A stretch of DNA of 64,000 nucleotides, from positions 62,001-126,000 of the forward strand of contig JAVTVY010008073.1 of assembly GCA_036873755.1 (NCBI GenBank), given 5' to 3'. The position numbers were made by a program, and so were the translations under genes. Below the pieces are notes generated by a model. That model had not been told where the DNA came from and did not search any database. It saw only the letters and a list, made by a program, of their open reading frames with translations. The DNA is from Hanleya hanleyi (taxonomy: Eukaryota > Mollusca > Polyplacophora > Lepidopleurida > Hanleyidae). Below, one piece after another: positions 41,709-53,245 of this stretch (the first letter of the stretch is position 1; each line of letters opens with the position of its first letter).

Positions 41709-43103
41709 TATGGTTGCATGTGTGGATATGAGTGGAGTTGTGTTAGCTCATCTATAGACCACTCCGTGACAGCACCTCTAGCACTGGTCCTCTCATGCTC
41801 AATGGCCAGGCAGCTTGCCTAGCTCTCTTCACGATTGGACGAGGACATCATCAATATTATATGATAACCATGTCGACTTCAGGTTTTCCTTTACATGCAA
41901 TGATCATCTGACCTGTGGCAGCAAAGATAGAATTTGACAAATTACTACATGTATTTAGAAATGCATCATGTAAGTACATGTATTCAGAATGGAGAAAATG
42001 TTACATACACATACATGTGAACATAATAATTTTTCTCAGTTTTCTTCCATGGTCAACCATGTGTCAACAGTACACAGTGAACAGGTGGTCCAATATATCA
42101 CGGAGTAAATAATCCAGCTTAAACTCTGCACATGAACATGTGACCTACTGTCTATTCTCACACAAATATCTGAATACATCTACATTCTATGCCTCTCTGC
42201 CTATGCTTACCATGTTTATTATGGGAGATTGAATTTAACTAGCCACTAACTGTCTTGGAGTCTTTAAGTATGTTAACATACGTCACTTGACATGCTTGAG
42301 GTGCCACAGTATTGATGAAATCTGTCCTTATTCAGCATTATCAACGAAAAACCACATTATTGGCTAGTGTAGTGTGAGTGATATCACAGCATTTGTTGTA
42401 CTTCCTTGTTTTCGTGATTCTTCACTACTGAACAGGCTGGATTATAAAAACCAATATCATCGAAAATCACAAGGTACCGTGAAATCACACAGGGTACACC
42501 TGGAGGTAACATAGGGACTGACTCCAATGTATGTGCTCTGGTATCAATTTCCTGGTTCTGAGGCAGCAAAACATTTAAAGGAGACCCTGTCCATGTAGCA
42601 GAGAGGATATATTGTACTCAGCTACATAAGCTTACATGTACATAAAAAATGGAAAAGATTACATGCCTCACTCAATCCAGAGGGACTCATGGAAGATTGG
42701 TTTTGTACTATCAATCCCGTCCATAAAGTATTAATATTACTGTTATAATATAGAACCGAGTTGCGAAGATCATCTAAGTGAGCTATTGTTACTGGAAAGA
42801 GAGCAGTGGAATAATGAAGTGTGACTTAATGTCCCAGTGCATAAACTTCATGGGAGAATTTTGTGCAACTGTTGCAATATAGTTTTTGTGAAAAGATAGA
42901 ACCAAGTATACTCAGCTGGGTTTGGGATTGATCTGTTCGTTTCTATACATGTATATGTACATAATATACATAATTAAATTACACTACTATAGCTAAATGT
43001 ACTTCCAGCTAAAGCTACATCTGGATTTTATACATGTATACATGTAGATGGGGAAAGCCATCCAGTTATCATCTGACAAGCTTAACATGGATAGCAGGGT
43101 TTG
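41709..43103. other. gene-free stretch upstream of BACE-like exon 1
   Basis: It should contain the 5' UTR and perhaps the promoter of the BACE-like gene, but no TATA box, CpG-rich block or upstream exon can be picked out with confidence. Confidence 0.35.
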
Positions 43104-43725
43104 GAGTGAGTGAATAAGATTTAACGTCGCTTTCAACTATATTTCAATCATATCACGATGTTGGGTCCTATTCCTTCCACACAAGGGAACCACACGGGTG
43201 GGGTCCTATTCCTTCTCACACCCGGGAACCCCACAGGTGCCTCAGTTAGTCGTCACTTACGACAAGCTGTCTGAGGAGCTGAGGCCTATAGATGAGCCCT
43301 CCAGCTTATGGCAGCATAGTTTGTCTACCATGTTTGTCTGGCACAGGAGGTAGATTAAAGTGCCAAACAAATTAGGCTCTTTGACGATCCATTGAGATCA
43401 CCAGTGTCTGTAGAGCCTAATTTCCAAAATTTGAAATTCAAATTGTTTGTAGTTTTTGTTAGGTTTTTGTTAGGGTTAGGGTTTTGCTAGGATGTGTTTG
43501 TTTGGGTCATCGCCGCCATGTGACCAATAAGGTTAGGTGCGATGTTAAACTTCAAACAACCAACCAACTTCTTACCATGACCTGCGGTGTGCACAACGAC
43601 ATCCCAGGTCAATCTCCGGAAGCCCCACCATGCCCACTGGGCTTATCATTACCATAGCCATCCATGCATTGGTCAGAAAGTGATAATGTTGGAACTGGTA
43701 AACAGTGTGTGTAATCTCATTGAAG
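43104..43725 (+). repeat. SINE-like repeat, copy with an internal insertion
   Basis: Head GAGTGAATAAGATTTAACGT, then ATATCACGATGTTGGGTCCT, CTTACGACAAGCTGTCTGAG and, after an interruption at about 43,300-43,570, CTTACCATGACCTGCGGTGT and CCATGCATTGGTCAGAAAGT. The interrupting piece ends GGTTAGGTGCGATGTTAAAC and AACAACCAACCAA, typical of another short repeat's tail, so one short repeat sits inside another. The insert also holds a tiny TTAGGGTTAGGG run that is not a telomere. Confidence 0.6.
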
Positions 43726-43726
43726 T

Positions 43727-44086
43727 GAGTGAGTGAATATGATTTAACGTCGCTTTCAACTACATGTATATTTCAGTCATATCACAACGTTGGGTCCTAT
43801 TCCTTTTCACACCAGGGAACCACACCCGGGAACCACACGGGTGGGGTCCTATTCCTTTTCACACCTGGGAACTCCACGGGTGCCTCAGTTAGTCGCCTCT
43901 TACGACAAGCTCTCTGAGGAGCTGAGACCTATTCTTACCACGACCTGCGGTGTGCACAACGACAGCCCAGGTCAATCCCCGGAAGCCCACAGGGTTTAAC
44001 ATTTGGATTACCATAGCCATCCATGCATTGGTCAGAAAGTCATTTAATGTTGGAACTGGTAAACAATGTGTGTAATCTCATTGTAG
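43727..44086 (+). repeat. SINE-like repeat, uninterrupted copy
   Basis: GTGAGTGAGTGAATATGATT, ATTTCAGTCATATCACAACG, CTCTTACGACAAGCTCTCTG, CACGACCTGCGGTGTGCACA and GGAACTGGTAAACAATGTGT follow in order. This is the same order as the preceding copy without its insertion, indicating a tandem duplication of the unit. Confidence 0.65.
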
Positions 44087-44824
44087 CTGGCAACAGGTAG
44101 CTTAACAGCCATCTGGACTCCGGTGCCTACCACCTCTTATTGAAAACACTGGGATGAAGAGGCAACTGATACCAAGATGGCGAATACTTAGCATTCGTTT
44201 AACAAAGGGGTGGGGGGAGGGGGTATTTTTGCATGTAATCACAACAAATTATAATCACTAATTCTTTTGGCTGCCTGAAGTTGAGAGTATGTCACCATAT
44301 TATTGAGAGTGGGTCGTCAGATCTCAGTGACAACGGTATTAATTTATTTTGTACCAAAATTTGCAAACTTCTTAGAAGAACCCATAAAAGGATGTGAAAG
44401 GGCTTTGTTCCCACATGTTGTTATGTGTGTTTTTTCATGCATTATCTCAGGTGAATCAACCAATCAGGATTGGTTGATTTACCTGAAACACTCTCATCAA
44501 AAACACAAATTCAAGGTGAGTGAGTGGGTGAGTAAATATGATTTAACGTCGCTTTTAACACTATTTCAGTTATATCGTGACGTTGGTTCCTTGTCTGATT
44601 AATCAAAATTTCTCACTTCTTCAGTCCTAGTTAGACTTTTGGCGATTTCTTTCCAATGGCTTGGAGTATGGTCATAAAAATTCACTCAGTTATCGATCTA
44701 GATATGAGGAAGATATTGAAAGAATAAAAATGAAAAAAAAAATCACATTTACATCTATTTTGTATGTTATGTTAGTCAATGGGATTGTCAATCAGGGTCA
44801 ACCTAGTTAAGACCCCCAAATACA
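44087..44824. other. gene-free stretch with a SINE-like head
   Basis: Contains a head fragment at 44,516-44,590 (GTGAGTGAGTGGGTGAGTAA, then TTTAACGTCGCTTTTAACAC) and a G-run near 44,210. Nothing else supported. Confidence 0.45.
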
Positions 44825-45389
44825 GGGGCCGATTTCATGAAACCTCACTTGACTTGACTTTTCCAAGGGCGATTTTCGCACTTGACCAAGTGCACTTCAA
44901 AAAAATCTCAAGTTGTGTTTCACGAAACGTTTTTGGCCACACTTGGTCAAGTGATGTTTGAAGTGACCTTTTTGGAACTCTTTTGTGCGATTCGGTAATA
45001 AATAGTACCCTCGCAGAATCAAGTGCATGCTCAAAATACTTGATGCGTCGGAGCCGATCGGTAGAATTTCAGGCGTCAAATAAATATGCCTGTGCCATGT
45101 TTGGACCTATGAGATGAAGAACTATGCTCCTACGTGCATTATGATGCATGGGAACATGGAAAAAACTTATTTTTCGATACCATATCCCGTAGTATTGGTC
45201 ATTTCAAGTACGTTTTCATTTCAAGTGCGGTTTTCAAGGGAGGTCATACCACACTTGAACTCAAGTGCGATTTCAGGTTCAAGTGAACTTTTATGAAAAG
45301 CAAAAATTCAAGTCAAGGGAGATTTTCAAGTGCACTTGAACTTTCAAGTGTGAAAATTGTCTCAAGTGAGGTTTCATGAAATCGGCCCC
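44825..45389. mobile_element. GGGGCCGATTTC-ended MITE rich in CAAGTG
   Basis: Inverted ends GGGGCCGATTTCATGAAACC (from 44,825) and GGTTTCATGAAATCGGCCCC (to 45,389), continuing inward as CTCACTTGA versus TCAAGTGAG. The 565-bp body holds well over a dozen CACTTG/CAAGTG hexamers in both orientations. No coding capacity. Confidence 0.85.
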
Positions 45390-45694
45390 AGCATCAAATT
45401 GATCTGGTACTTTACATAGGGAAAATAATAGTCTTGTAGTATTGTTTGTCACTGTTCGTTTCTTATACATGAGATTGACAGCCCCATTGTCTAAAATAAC
45501 ATTCAAAATAAATGTGAATATGAAAGAAAAAAATCATTTTTCTTCATTTGAAATCTTCCTTGTGTCTAGATTGAAAAGTGGATGACTTTTTATAGCCTTA
45601 CTCCAAATCATTGGGAAGAAATCGCCAAAATATTGAAAATTGGGAAAATTTTATGAAGCAGATTCTCGGGTTAAGTCCCCCTTTATATATAATG
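45390..45694. other. short gene-free spacer
   Basis: AT-rich spacer between two mobile elements. It ends in TATATATAATG, the last five bases of which are the left target duplication of the next element. Confidence 0.5.
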
Positions 45695-47374
45695 CAGGGA
45701 TTCATACAAGTCAAAAATTTTACCACCGAAAACTCAATATTACTCAAAATTGAGTTTTCCCAATGGTGAAATTGAGTTTTCAAAAATTTTTACCGCCGAT
45801 CCAAACATTGCGATCGAGTTTTCAAATTTTTTTACCACCGATTCACTTATTGGTATTGAGTTCTCAAATGTTTCAACCACCACCATGCTGGTGTCAATAA
45901 CACATGATATTGATGGTTCAGCGGTAGTTGATAATGGCACTTTCCAAAATAGATTCATATTACTCCATATTCAATATTTCAGTTCAACTTTAATTAAGGC
46001 ATTAATCTAAGCCATTTACTTGTGGTTCATCATAAAACATTCACAGAAACAAGAGCTTTTGGTCTGAGCCGATTCATATCGAAAAACATGTAATATGTAC
46101 ATTGAAACTAACCACGGAAATGAACATCCAACTTCTGATCATTTAGACAAAAATAATATTTTATTCTATCAGTACTTAGGAGGTATAACTCTTAAAATCA
46201 TGCTTAGCAAGTCTGAAAAATTTGAAGAGAATCATGTCAAAACTCTAGGCTGATTCTACAATGTTTTAATTGATTAGTACATTGCAATGAATTGGAGAAA
46301 TGATGAAGTCTGAATCCCAATAACTTTGACAAAAATCTGAATTGTCTAAAAAAAAAAAACAGGTGCACATGAGGCATGCATGTGAAGTTTCAAAATCATC
46401 CTGTAGAAATTGTGGAGTTAAATGTCAGTGATACACTGAAATTATGTCGACACTTATTGATTACACAACCACGATTTGACATACAAACGCACAGAAGGGC
46501 AGACAGAGTAAAACAAATAATGCTTGGCAAAGAAATGGCAAAGTCTGATTCCAGTGAGTTTTTTATCCTTGGAAAAATGCGCACCAAACACGCGCGAAAA
46601 AAACTGAGTTGTAGTGAATAAATATTGAGATCTTCAAGAGATAAGTCGAGTTCCCAACTGAAAATGTTGAATTGTCCTGACAAATTATCAAGCAAAATCG
46701 TTGTTGTTGTTGTTGCCTTCACTCTTTCAACTCGCGAGTGTTACTGTTAGACGGAATAATGCTTGTCCGCTTGTCGGGAGCAAGTAAAAATCGGCACGGG
46801 CAATGCAACGTTCATGTTAGCTGCCCGTATTGGCAAGCACGATTTTCTTCCGATTAAAATACTCACTGACGAAGTTTTATTGAGCTCTTATTCTCCGAAA
46901 TAAAGCGTCAGAATCACTCCGCTTGTTCTGGTTCTGGTTTCGTTTTCGACTTGAAGTTGCCAGGCATGAACAGTCAATATAAATATCTAGAGGCTGACTG
47001 CGCCACATTGAGCCAGTCAATATAGTGAAGTTCATTCAATTTATCCATTAATTCTGCCTTTCAAGCGGTTCGTGTGCAAGTCTTGCGGGAGATTAACAAC
47101 AACAACACCACACGTGGTAGCACGCTTTCTGAGCCTGTGAAAGGTAAACTTATTGTCATTTTCGCGGTAAGATCGTCATTCGATTGAGTTTATTTCGTAA
47201 TTTGGGGCTGTCAAATTAACTTTGACCATGTCTGGCGAATTGAGTTTTCCACAAAAAATTGAGTATTTGTCCAGTAAAACGAAAGCAATTTTGTTTCTCA
47301 TCATACGAATTGAGTTTTCAAAAAAAATTTACCACCGGTAATCGGTGGTAAAAACCGACTTGCATGAATCCCTG
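45695..47374. mobile_element. CAGGG-ended DNA transposon (1,680 bp) with 5-bp target duplication
   Basis: TAATG (45,690-45,694) and TAATG (47,375-47,379) flank inverted ends CAGGGATTCATACAAGTC and GACTTGCATGAATCCCTG. Both subterminal regions repeat ATTGAGTTTTC together with TTTTTACCACCG (45,715-45,870 and 47,225-47,360). These are the same core motif as in the 37,678-39,046 element, in the opposite orientation. Open frames within (for example 45,750-46,010) are translations of these motifs. No transposase seen. Confidence 0.85.
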
Positions 47375-49999
47375 TAATGTCCCCCTTATATACAATATAG
47401 CAGTATATACCCCAACCTTCTTAGTTTATACCCCCAAACCCAAGCAGCAATGGCACAATCACAACTTTTTCTCCATCTATCCAAGGATCAAGCTCTTTTT
47501 CGACCTATTTCCTGAAACAGAATAACAGCATTGCACCAGTCGCTTAACAATTTCAAGTTGACAGAATCATGATCATTGACTCTCGGGCATTGTATATGCA
47601 GCACACAAATTACTGTCAAAATTTATTATGAAGATTGAGCGAATTGCGTTGGTATACAAGCCTATTATAGTCGAGCGACTTTCAAGATAATTCGAACTAA
47701 CAAGGTAAGGTAACTTAGCTGGTATGGCATAGCCATTATCTGATTATAGCTAATATAGGCCTACACACTATCTGTAACACGAGAGACAAAGCCAAAGGAT
47801 AGATCGCCCGAAACAGTTTCAAAAGTCGAATTTCCTTCACAAATTATAAGCAAGTGATAATTTGTTGTAGAGAGTTATCTTGTCAAACTTTCCCTCTCTG
47901 TTAGAAAATCGATTAGCCACGCGGGATACTTCAGCAGACTGTGTACACATGCATGCAGTCCGGCGACTTGACTTCAATGGCTGAAACTTGGGCGATCAAT
48001 ACCCGCACAGCCGGTTATTTATTGGATTTGTCTGCTCTCTGTTGATAGCAAAACTATTCTGACACAGGTCTTATATTGATTAAGACTTACACTGTACAGA
48101 AAACCACCCAATACATTAAATTTACTACTTTTCTGAAGTCGGAAGTAAATGCAACTGACAACATTTCCGGTTTCACACACCGTCCGAAATGCATGAAAAG
48201 TTGAAACTGAAGCAGAAAGAAATCACGGACTAAGCTAGCGGATCAGCTCGCCCATGATATTACGTCCCGCATGACGATTTGGTCATTGTGTTATATGGTG
48301 ATGATCAATAGTGTTTCCCTAATTCAATTATCGCTGAAACGAGTAATCACACACATGGGAGGTATACACACAATCTAGGTAAACCAAGCTGGTATGATAG
48401 TAGTATATAAAACACCGATCCTTTATCATTCCGTGTGGAGAAGCTGGGTGGTGAAGTTAGGGGGCTGATAACGTCACTGCAAAACGCGCGGACGTCGGAG
48501 TGCTCGCTCGGGACCTTTTTTTTAGTTCCATGCGGAAACTGTATGCCATTGATGATCAAGGAATTATGATGAAAACGAAAATTACAAAAGGGCATAAAAT
48601 AATGAACAATATAAAGGTACTTGCTACAATCAAATCAAATTAAAATATGCATTCCTTAGAAAACAAATATGTCAAATGCAACTAATGTCAACAAAAGCAA
48701 TGTGGGCCCAATAATAACAGGTGTTTGATTGAAAGGTAACAAAGACCTGCCACGTCATAGAAATTTGACCACCAGAAAAATACCTACATTTTGCGCGAGT
48801 TTAGAACGTAGCATAATTCCCTATAGCTGGACTAGCAAGTTTCTTTAATCATGAACATTCACATTTACATGTACTGGAATTTGCAAAGTAGGCTACACTT
48901 GAACCCTTCAGACAGCCGTAAATTATACTGCATGCATCAACTTACCAAAATTAAGCGTATAATTATATAATAGAACCATGGCCAATTTGGGGCTATATAT
49001 TTTCAATAATGCACATAGTATTCTGGTGTTACAATGCATGTATGCAATTCAGAGTATTATCATTTCCCCCGTTATAAAGAACTAGTAAATATAACATGAG
49101 ATCAGTTTAAATAAAAAGCAAAAGTTTAGGTACATGTAGAAAAAAACGACATTTGAACACTAATAACAATTATCTTGACATTTTGACAAAAATGGAAATA
49201 AACTAGAATGTGGCTTTTCATACATTGATCCATATAATCATTACACTTATTCATTGAATACTGTTTTTTTCTAATTTACAGAATGATTATTGTTGACTCT
49301 CGTGACAGAATCTAGAGCACTCCATCTACATCTGTGTAATCTGAATTACATAAATATTTTGCGACATAAATCATTTGTCAAAATCAATGTTTTTGCATTG
49401 TGATCTTGGGGTCCGCTTAACGAGATATCGCGGCATGTTAGCGCATTGATCTTGTTGCGAACTTTTATCGCGATGTTCTCAGCCAATTAGCTGCACGAGT
49501 TCGTGGCAGTCTCATTTGCATATATAAAATGGTATGAACATGCTGCCTGCGAATATGCACTCCATGTCAGCTGAAAAACTTGCCACGTAAGTTCACGTAA
49601 GTTCAACAGCAAAATCCTAGGGCGCCTTCGTAACACAGTATTGCCTGTCAACACATATTAATGCAATAATACAACACGAGGAGGAGGAAGAAGGCGGAGT
49701 GAGAAAGAGGACTGAATGAATGTGACTGAACGAGTGGAGTGAGACAGGGAGCTGATTAAGTGAGACGTTAGTGAGTGAATGCGTGATTGAGTCAGGGAGT
49801 AAGCGAATGGGATAACTAGATGGCCGAGTGAGTAAGCGAGTGAGTGAGTAAATGAGGCATTGACGAGGAGGAGTGTGGTGAGTGGCTCTGCGTCTAAACT
49901 TGGATCTGGAGACAGATTCTTATAGATTTTTTACCTATAAGTATGATCGCAACGTAAGTAACGCCCTTCGACGCCAGCTAACGCCCGTAAACCTAGCGC
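47375..49999. other. gene-free stretch up to the Polinton-like element
   Basis: Unclassified DNA with a GAGTGAG-type purine-rich simple-sequence tract at about 49,680-49,880. No exon recognised. Confidence 0.4.
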
Positions 50000-50275
50000 C
50001 TGTAGGAACCGCTAGCGGACCGATTGGGTCGAGTGAGGTCTTATTTTGAAGCATACGTGAGGGAATATCCAACGGGCTGGGTGTGACGTGGAACTGACGT
50101 CATTCTGCGCATGCGCAGTAGAGAAAGGGTATGGAAATAGACATTTTGGGGTCTAGGTGGGCCACTAGTGGCCCGATTGGATCGAGTGAGGTATCAATGT
50201 GAAGCATTCGTGAGGGAGCATCCACCTGGACTAGTGTGTCGTTCGTGTTCAACATTCTGCGCATGCACAGACAGG
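50000..50275 (+). repeat. left terminal inverted repeat
   Basis: Nearly identical, inverted, to 58,974-59,249. It runs from CTGTAGGAACCGCTAGCGGA through TGACGTCA (50,095) and TGCGCATGCGCA (50,106) to the second, one-mismatch palindrome at 50,258 and ACAGACAGG. The repeat-unit array continues inward to about 50,630. Confidence 0.9.
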
Positions 50276-50630
50276 GAATTGTGGGAAAAGAGTATGGAAA
50301 TAGACGTGTTGGGATCTAGGTGAGCCCCTAATGGTCCGATGGGGTCGAGTGAGGTATCAATGTGAAGCCTATGTGAAGGCGCATCCGACTGGGTGGATGT
50401 GACGTAAAACTGACGTCATTCTGCGCATGCGCAGTATACCAAGTATATGGAAATAGACATTTTGGCGCCGACATGGGTCACCATGGGTCCGATGGAGTCG
50501 TATGAGGTCTTATTTTGAAGCTCTCGTGAAGCAGCATCCGACTGGACTAATGGTTCGTCCGTGTTCAATAGTCTGCGCATGCGCAGTCTGGTCGTAGTAT
50601 AGAAAGCAGGCATTTTGGGGATGCGTGGGG
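50020..50630 (+). repeat. array of about 155-bp units with TGCGCATGCGCA palindromes
   Basis: Four units begin with CCGAT(T/G)G(G/A)(G/A)TCGAGTGAGG-like sequence at about 50,020, 50,172, 50,336 and 50,489. Each carries TGCGCATGCGCA (50,106; 50,258 with one mismatch; 50,422; 50,574). Units 1 and 3 also carry TGACGTCA (50,095 and 50,411) 3 bp before it; units 2 and 4 instead have a TTCGT(G/C)(T/C)GTGTTCAA-like segment. Established knowledge: TGCGCATGCGCA is the NRF-1 consensus and TGACGTCA the CREB/ATF site; use of these sites here is inference. Confidence 0.85.
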
Positions 50631-51640
50631 ATGTGTTTGGGGTACTTAACCCCATATGGGTCCATGGTTGTGGTTTGGTGGTGTGGGTTCTGCGCAAATT
50701 TGTGTGGCGTCATTTCCGGTTTCACTAAAACTACCTCTGAACCCAGAAGAGTTCCAATTTTCCCTTAGACGTAGGGTCCGGATTTTCCATCCGGGTTTTG
50801 CCGGCCCGGTCCGGCCCGCCCCGGCCGCAGCGCGCGCGGGTTATCCGGCCGCACGCCTGCGCGGCATCACCGGAAATGCGCGGGTGAATTTCGGGTCAAA
50901 AGGTCGAAGATCACATCCAGGTCAAAAGGTCAAAGGTCTCCCTTCCGGCAAGGTTCGGCCCTCTCCGGGCCAATAGATAGCCTTTATCCGCCTTCCCGAA
51001 GCACCCATCGAATGCACAGGGTCTCCCACAATATTACCATCTATTTATCCATCTTAAATGACCAGTGGGGAACCTTCAGTTTTCCCCAGAACCGTATTGG
51101 CACGAAAAAATACATGAAACCATGGAACTTATAGTAATAAACTTAACCTATAGGTGTTGGACCAGTCTCCACTCGCCGTCTTCCTGGTATACACCTCGAA
51201 CCTCAAACCTGGAATGCCCGCTTTTAACCTAGACCAAAACATGTACTTGGTCTGTGAGCTGATTTCATTGGCTCTCCATTTTACTGCAGTGCTCTTGCAT
51301 TGTTTTCTGGACATTGGTTGGTTACATTTGACCCCATCCTAGGCCACTGATTGGCTACTTTCTCAACGGTGTTCAAAGCTAGTTTGACCGAATCCCCACT
51401 TGTCTGTTATAGCCTTCATGCATTATGCTCATATAGAAAACACACAAGACAGGGGTTTTTTTTGGTGAGATCTCATTTTGTTTTTTATTCAGTAACAACA
51501 ACAACGTGAGAACAACCACGTGAAAACTGAAGCCCAGAACAGGGGGCTTGTACATTGAAATCGAAAGAACTTAAGCCCAGAACAGGGGGCTTTTCGTGAA
51601 AGAACTTAAGCCCAGAACAGGGGGCTTTTCGTGAAATAAC
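50631..51640. other. non-coding interior left arm of the Polinton-like element
   Basis: Contains a very GC-rich block (about 50,780-50,980; CCGGCCCGGTCCGGCCCGCC) and AGGTCAAAAGGTCAAAGGTC (about 50,920-50,939). No coding signal. The segment from about 51,298 rightward is shared with the second element from about 61,820, so it belongs to the element. Confidence 0.6.
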
Positions 51641-51670
51641 TTAAGCCCAGAACGGGGCTTGTACATTGAA
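51530..51670 (+). repeat. 35-43-bp direct repeats at the protease 3' end
   Basis: AGCCCAGAAC(A)GGGG-GCTT recurs at 51,531, 51,574, 51,609 and 51,644. The last copy encodes the final residues and stop of the protease on the minus strand. The related element has only one copy near 62,105, so the expansion arose in this copy. Confidence 0.85.
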
Positions 51671-52114
51671 ATGATGGGCGGCCCAGTCATATACGAATAC
51701 ATCGCGGTCCTCGGCCTTGGAGTACTCGTCAAACATCTGTACGATGGTATATAAGGTTCTTCCCCGGCATCGATGGTACAGGCAAAACAAGCAATATTGT
51801 CCGCACACGCTACTGGTCAGGCTTTGCAACGTTTGACTGTTCCAACACCAAGTCTCTGTGCCTTGATCCATGAAGTCTGTTAAATCGGGATGGAGGGGTG
51901 GCAGGCCGTATGGGTCAAAGTATTGGCCCTGCTGTTCTGTCAAGTACACGGCCACCCAATGTTCACCGGACCGATCCATCGGGTCCGTGTTGAGAACGTA
52001 AGCAGCAGGATACATACGGTCTAATGGGGACACATCTCGGGCGAACATCCCTTGAAAGACCATACGTGTCCCTGGGTCATTCTCCAGTACGGTGGTTATC
52101 TGGTCTGTATCCAT
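51641..52114 (-). CDS. adenain-type maturation cysteine protease
   Basis: 157 residues. The start (52,114) was chosen because it lies 1 base after the capsid gene stop (TAA-C-ATG) and yields MDTDQITTVLENDP; an in-frame extension upstream overlaps the capsid gene. It shows GEHWVAVYL (candidate catalytic His, about residue 59), YFDPYGLPP (candidate acidic residue) and SVCGQYCLFCLY (candidate catalytic Cys). This order is typical of the adenovirus-protease family encoded by Polintons, which cleaves capsid precursors during maturation. The reading frame is intact, though its 3' end is embedded in a short tandem expansion. It is last in the minus-strand gene row, after the major capsid gene. Confidence 0.88.
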   Translation of the reverse strand: MDTDQITTVLENDPGTRMVFQGMFARDVSPLDRMYPAAYVLNTDPMDRSGEHWVAVYLTEQQGQYFDPYGLPPLHPDLTDFMDQGTETWCWNSQTLQSLTSSVCGQYCLFCLYHRCRGRTLYTIVQMFDEYSKAEDRDVFVYDWAAHHFNVQAPFWA

Positions 52115-52115
52115 G

Positions 52116-53243
52116 TTAGGTGGCAAAGTCACACAGGACGTTGCGCGCCTTGTCCATTTGAATGATGTTGTCAAACTCGGCGTAGCCGGTGGCTGTAAAC
52201 AGGCTCTGATAGGCTCGAATGAAATTCGCGCGCCCAAAGTTCGGTGTTAAGGCCGTAGCTTGGACTTGTTGTCCATCCACATGCAAGGCCACAAAATTGA
52301 GGCCGAAATGTTGTAAGTCAAAAGGGTTCTCTGGGTAGGCTCCGCTGAACCTGGTATTTTCCACACAGGCCAGGATCAATCGCTTGGGTAGTTCCCCCAG
52401 GAACAAGTTTTCTTTGTTGGCGCTCATATTTCCAGCCGACACAGAGAACACTTTGGTTTGCACACGTCGGATAGGGTACTGGGCTGGTTTTGTTTCCAAG
52501 GCTTTGAGGTGTCCCAATTGAACGGCTGGATTCGGTTTCACTTTTCGGACATACAGGACTGCGTCTTGGATGACAATCTTATAGTCAGCTGCATGCCCCT
52601 CTACGTTAGTGGCCATCAAGGCGAAGGTCGGAGGCGCCCCTATCAGTCGGATTTTGATGGGGATCTTGTTCAAGAGGTACCGGTCTTGCATGAACATATC
52701 TGCGTGCAGTCGACCCATGAGATCCACCGAGACGCCGTTCGCGGTGAAATCCTTCCGTTTGTTATATCCCGCAGTGTCGTTCTCTACGCCCATGTGCTCG
52801 GCTGTGTCCTGGTAGAATAAAGCGGCTGTCAGCTGAGATTTTTTAGCCTCTCGTCCATACGACAACAGCGTCTCGATGTAGGCTCGATAGAGGTACGTGT
52901 TGGTCGAGTCACTGATGAGTTTGTCGCTGAGAAATATATCCACCTGTTGAAACATAGAGTGCAGCCAGAGATTCGTCGGGCCCACCGTTGCTTGGTCGAC
53001 GATTCTGGAGCCATCCCCATTGACGACCTTGGCTTTCACATACAAGTATGTATGGGCTAAATCCACATAGGCCGTATCCGCATTACTGATGGTGAACTCG
53101 ATGGGCCCTGTTTCGTTGATGCTGAAGAGCGGGAGATGCTCTACCCATGATCCTTGTTCGGCACTGGTCTGTGTGGACGGGACGGTCCACAAATCAAATT
53201 CACTGTTGGTGGAGGGGCAGGACTCTGCGTGGATTAAGGACAT
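52116..53243 (-). CDS. major capsid protein (double jelly-roll type, F54H12.2-like), internally deleted
   Basis: 375 residues beginning MSLIHAESCPSTNSEFDLW. The N-terminal block LPLFSINETGPIEFTI, the central FTANGVSVDLMGRL and QDRYLLNKIPIKIRLI, and LFLGELPKRLILACVEN are recognisable from the widespread invertebrate family named after C. elegans F54H12.2. That family is the Polinton hexon-like capsid protein. The open frame is continuous, but the C-terminal part lacks about 50-60 residues present in the copy at 62.5-63.2 kb. SLFTATG runs straight into YAEFDNIIQMDKARN, where the other copy has a segment containing NGYTFRFDLTPIS and GNLRLEIHFA. The protein is therefore probably not functional, although in frame. 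It follows the small basic gene with a 2-base gap. Confidence 0.88.
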   Translation of the reverse strand: MSLIHAESCPSTNSEFDLWTVPSTQTSAEQGSWVEHLPLFSINETGPIEFTISNADTAYVDLAHTYLYVKAKVVNGDGSRIVDQATVGPTNLWLHSMFQQVDIFLSDKLISDSTNTYLYRAYIETLLSYGREAKKSQLTAALFYQDTAEHMGVENDTAGYNKRKDFTANGVSVDLMGRLHADMFMQDRYLLNKIPIKIRLIGAPPTFALMATNVEGHAADYKIVIQDAVLYVRKVKPNPAVQLGHLKALETKPAQYPIRRVQTKVFSVSAGNMSANKENLFLGELPKRLILACVENTRFSGAYPENPFDLQHFGLNFVALHVDGQQVQATALTPNFGRANFIRAYQSLFTATGYAEFDNIIQMDKARNVLCDFAT

Positions 53244-53245
53244 GT

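Noticed and set aside
43460..43500. TTAGGGTTAGGG as telomeric sequence
   Set aside because: Only about two perfect units within a SINE-like tail.
50656..50976. 106-codon plus-strand frame in the GC-rich left arm
   Set aside because: Open only because the block is GC-rich; composition is low-complexity Pro/Ala/Arg and it is not shared with the second element.
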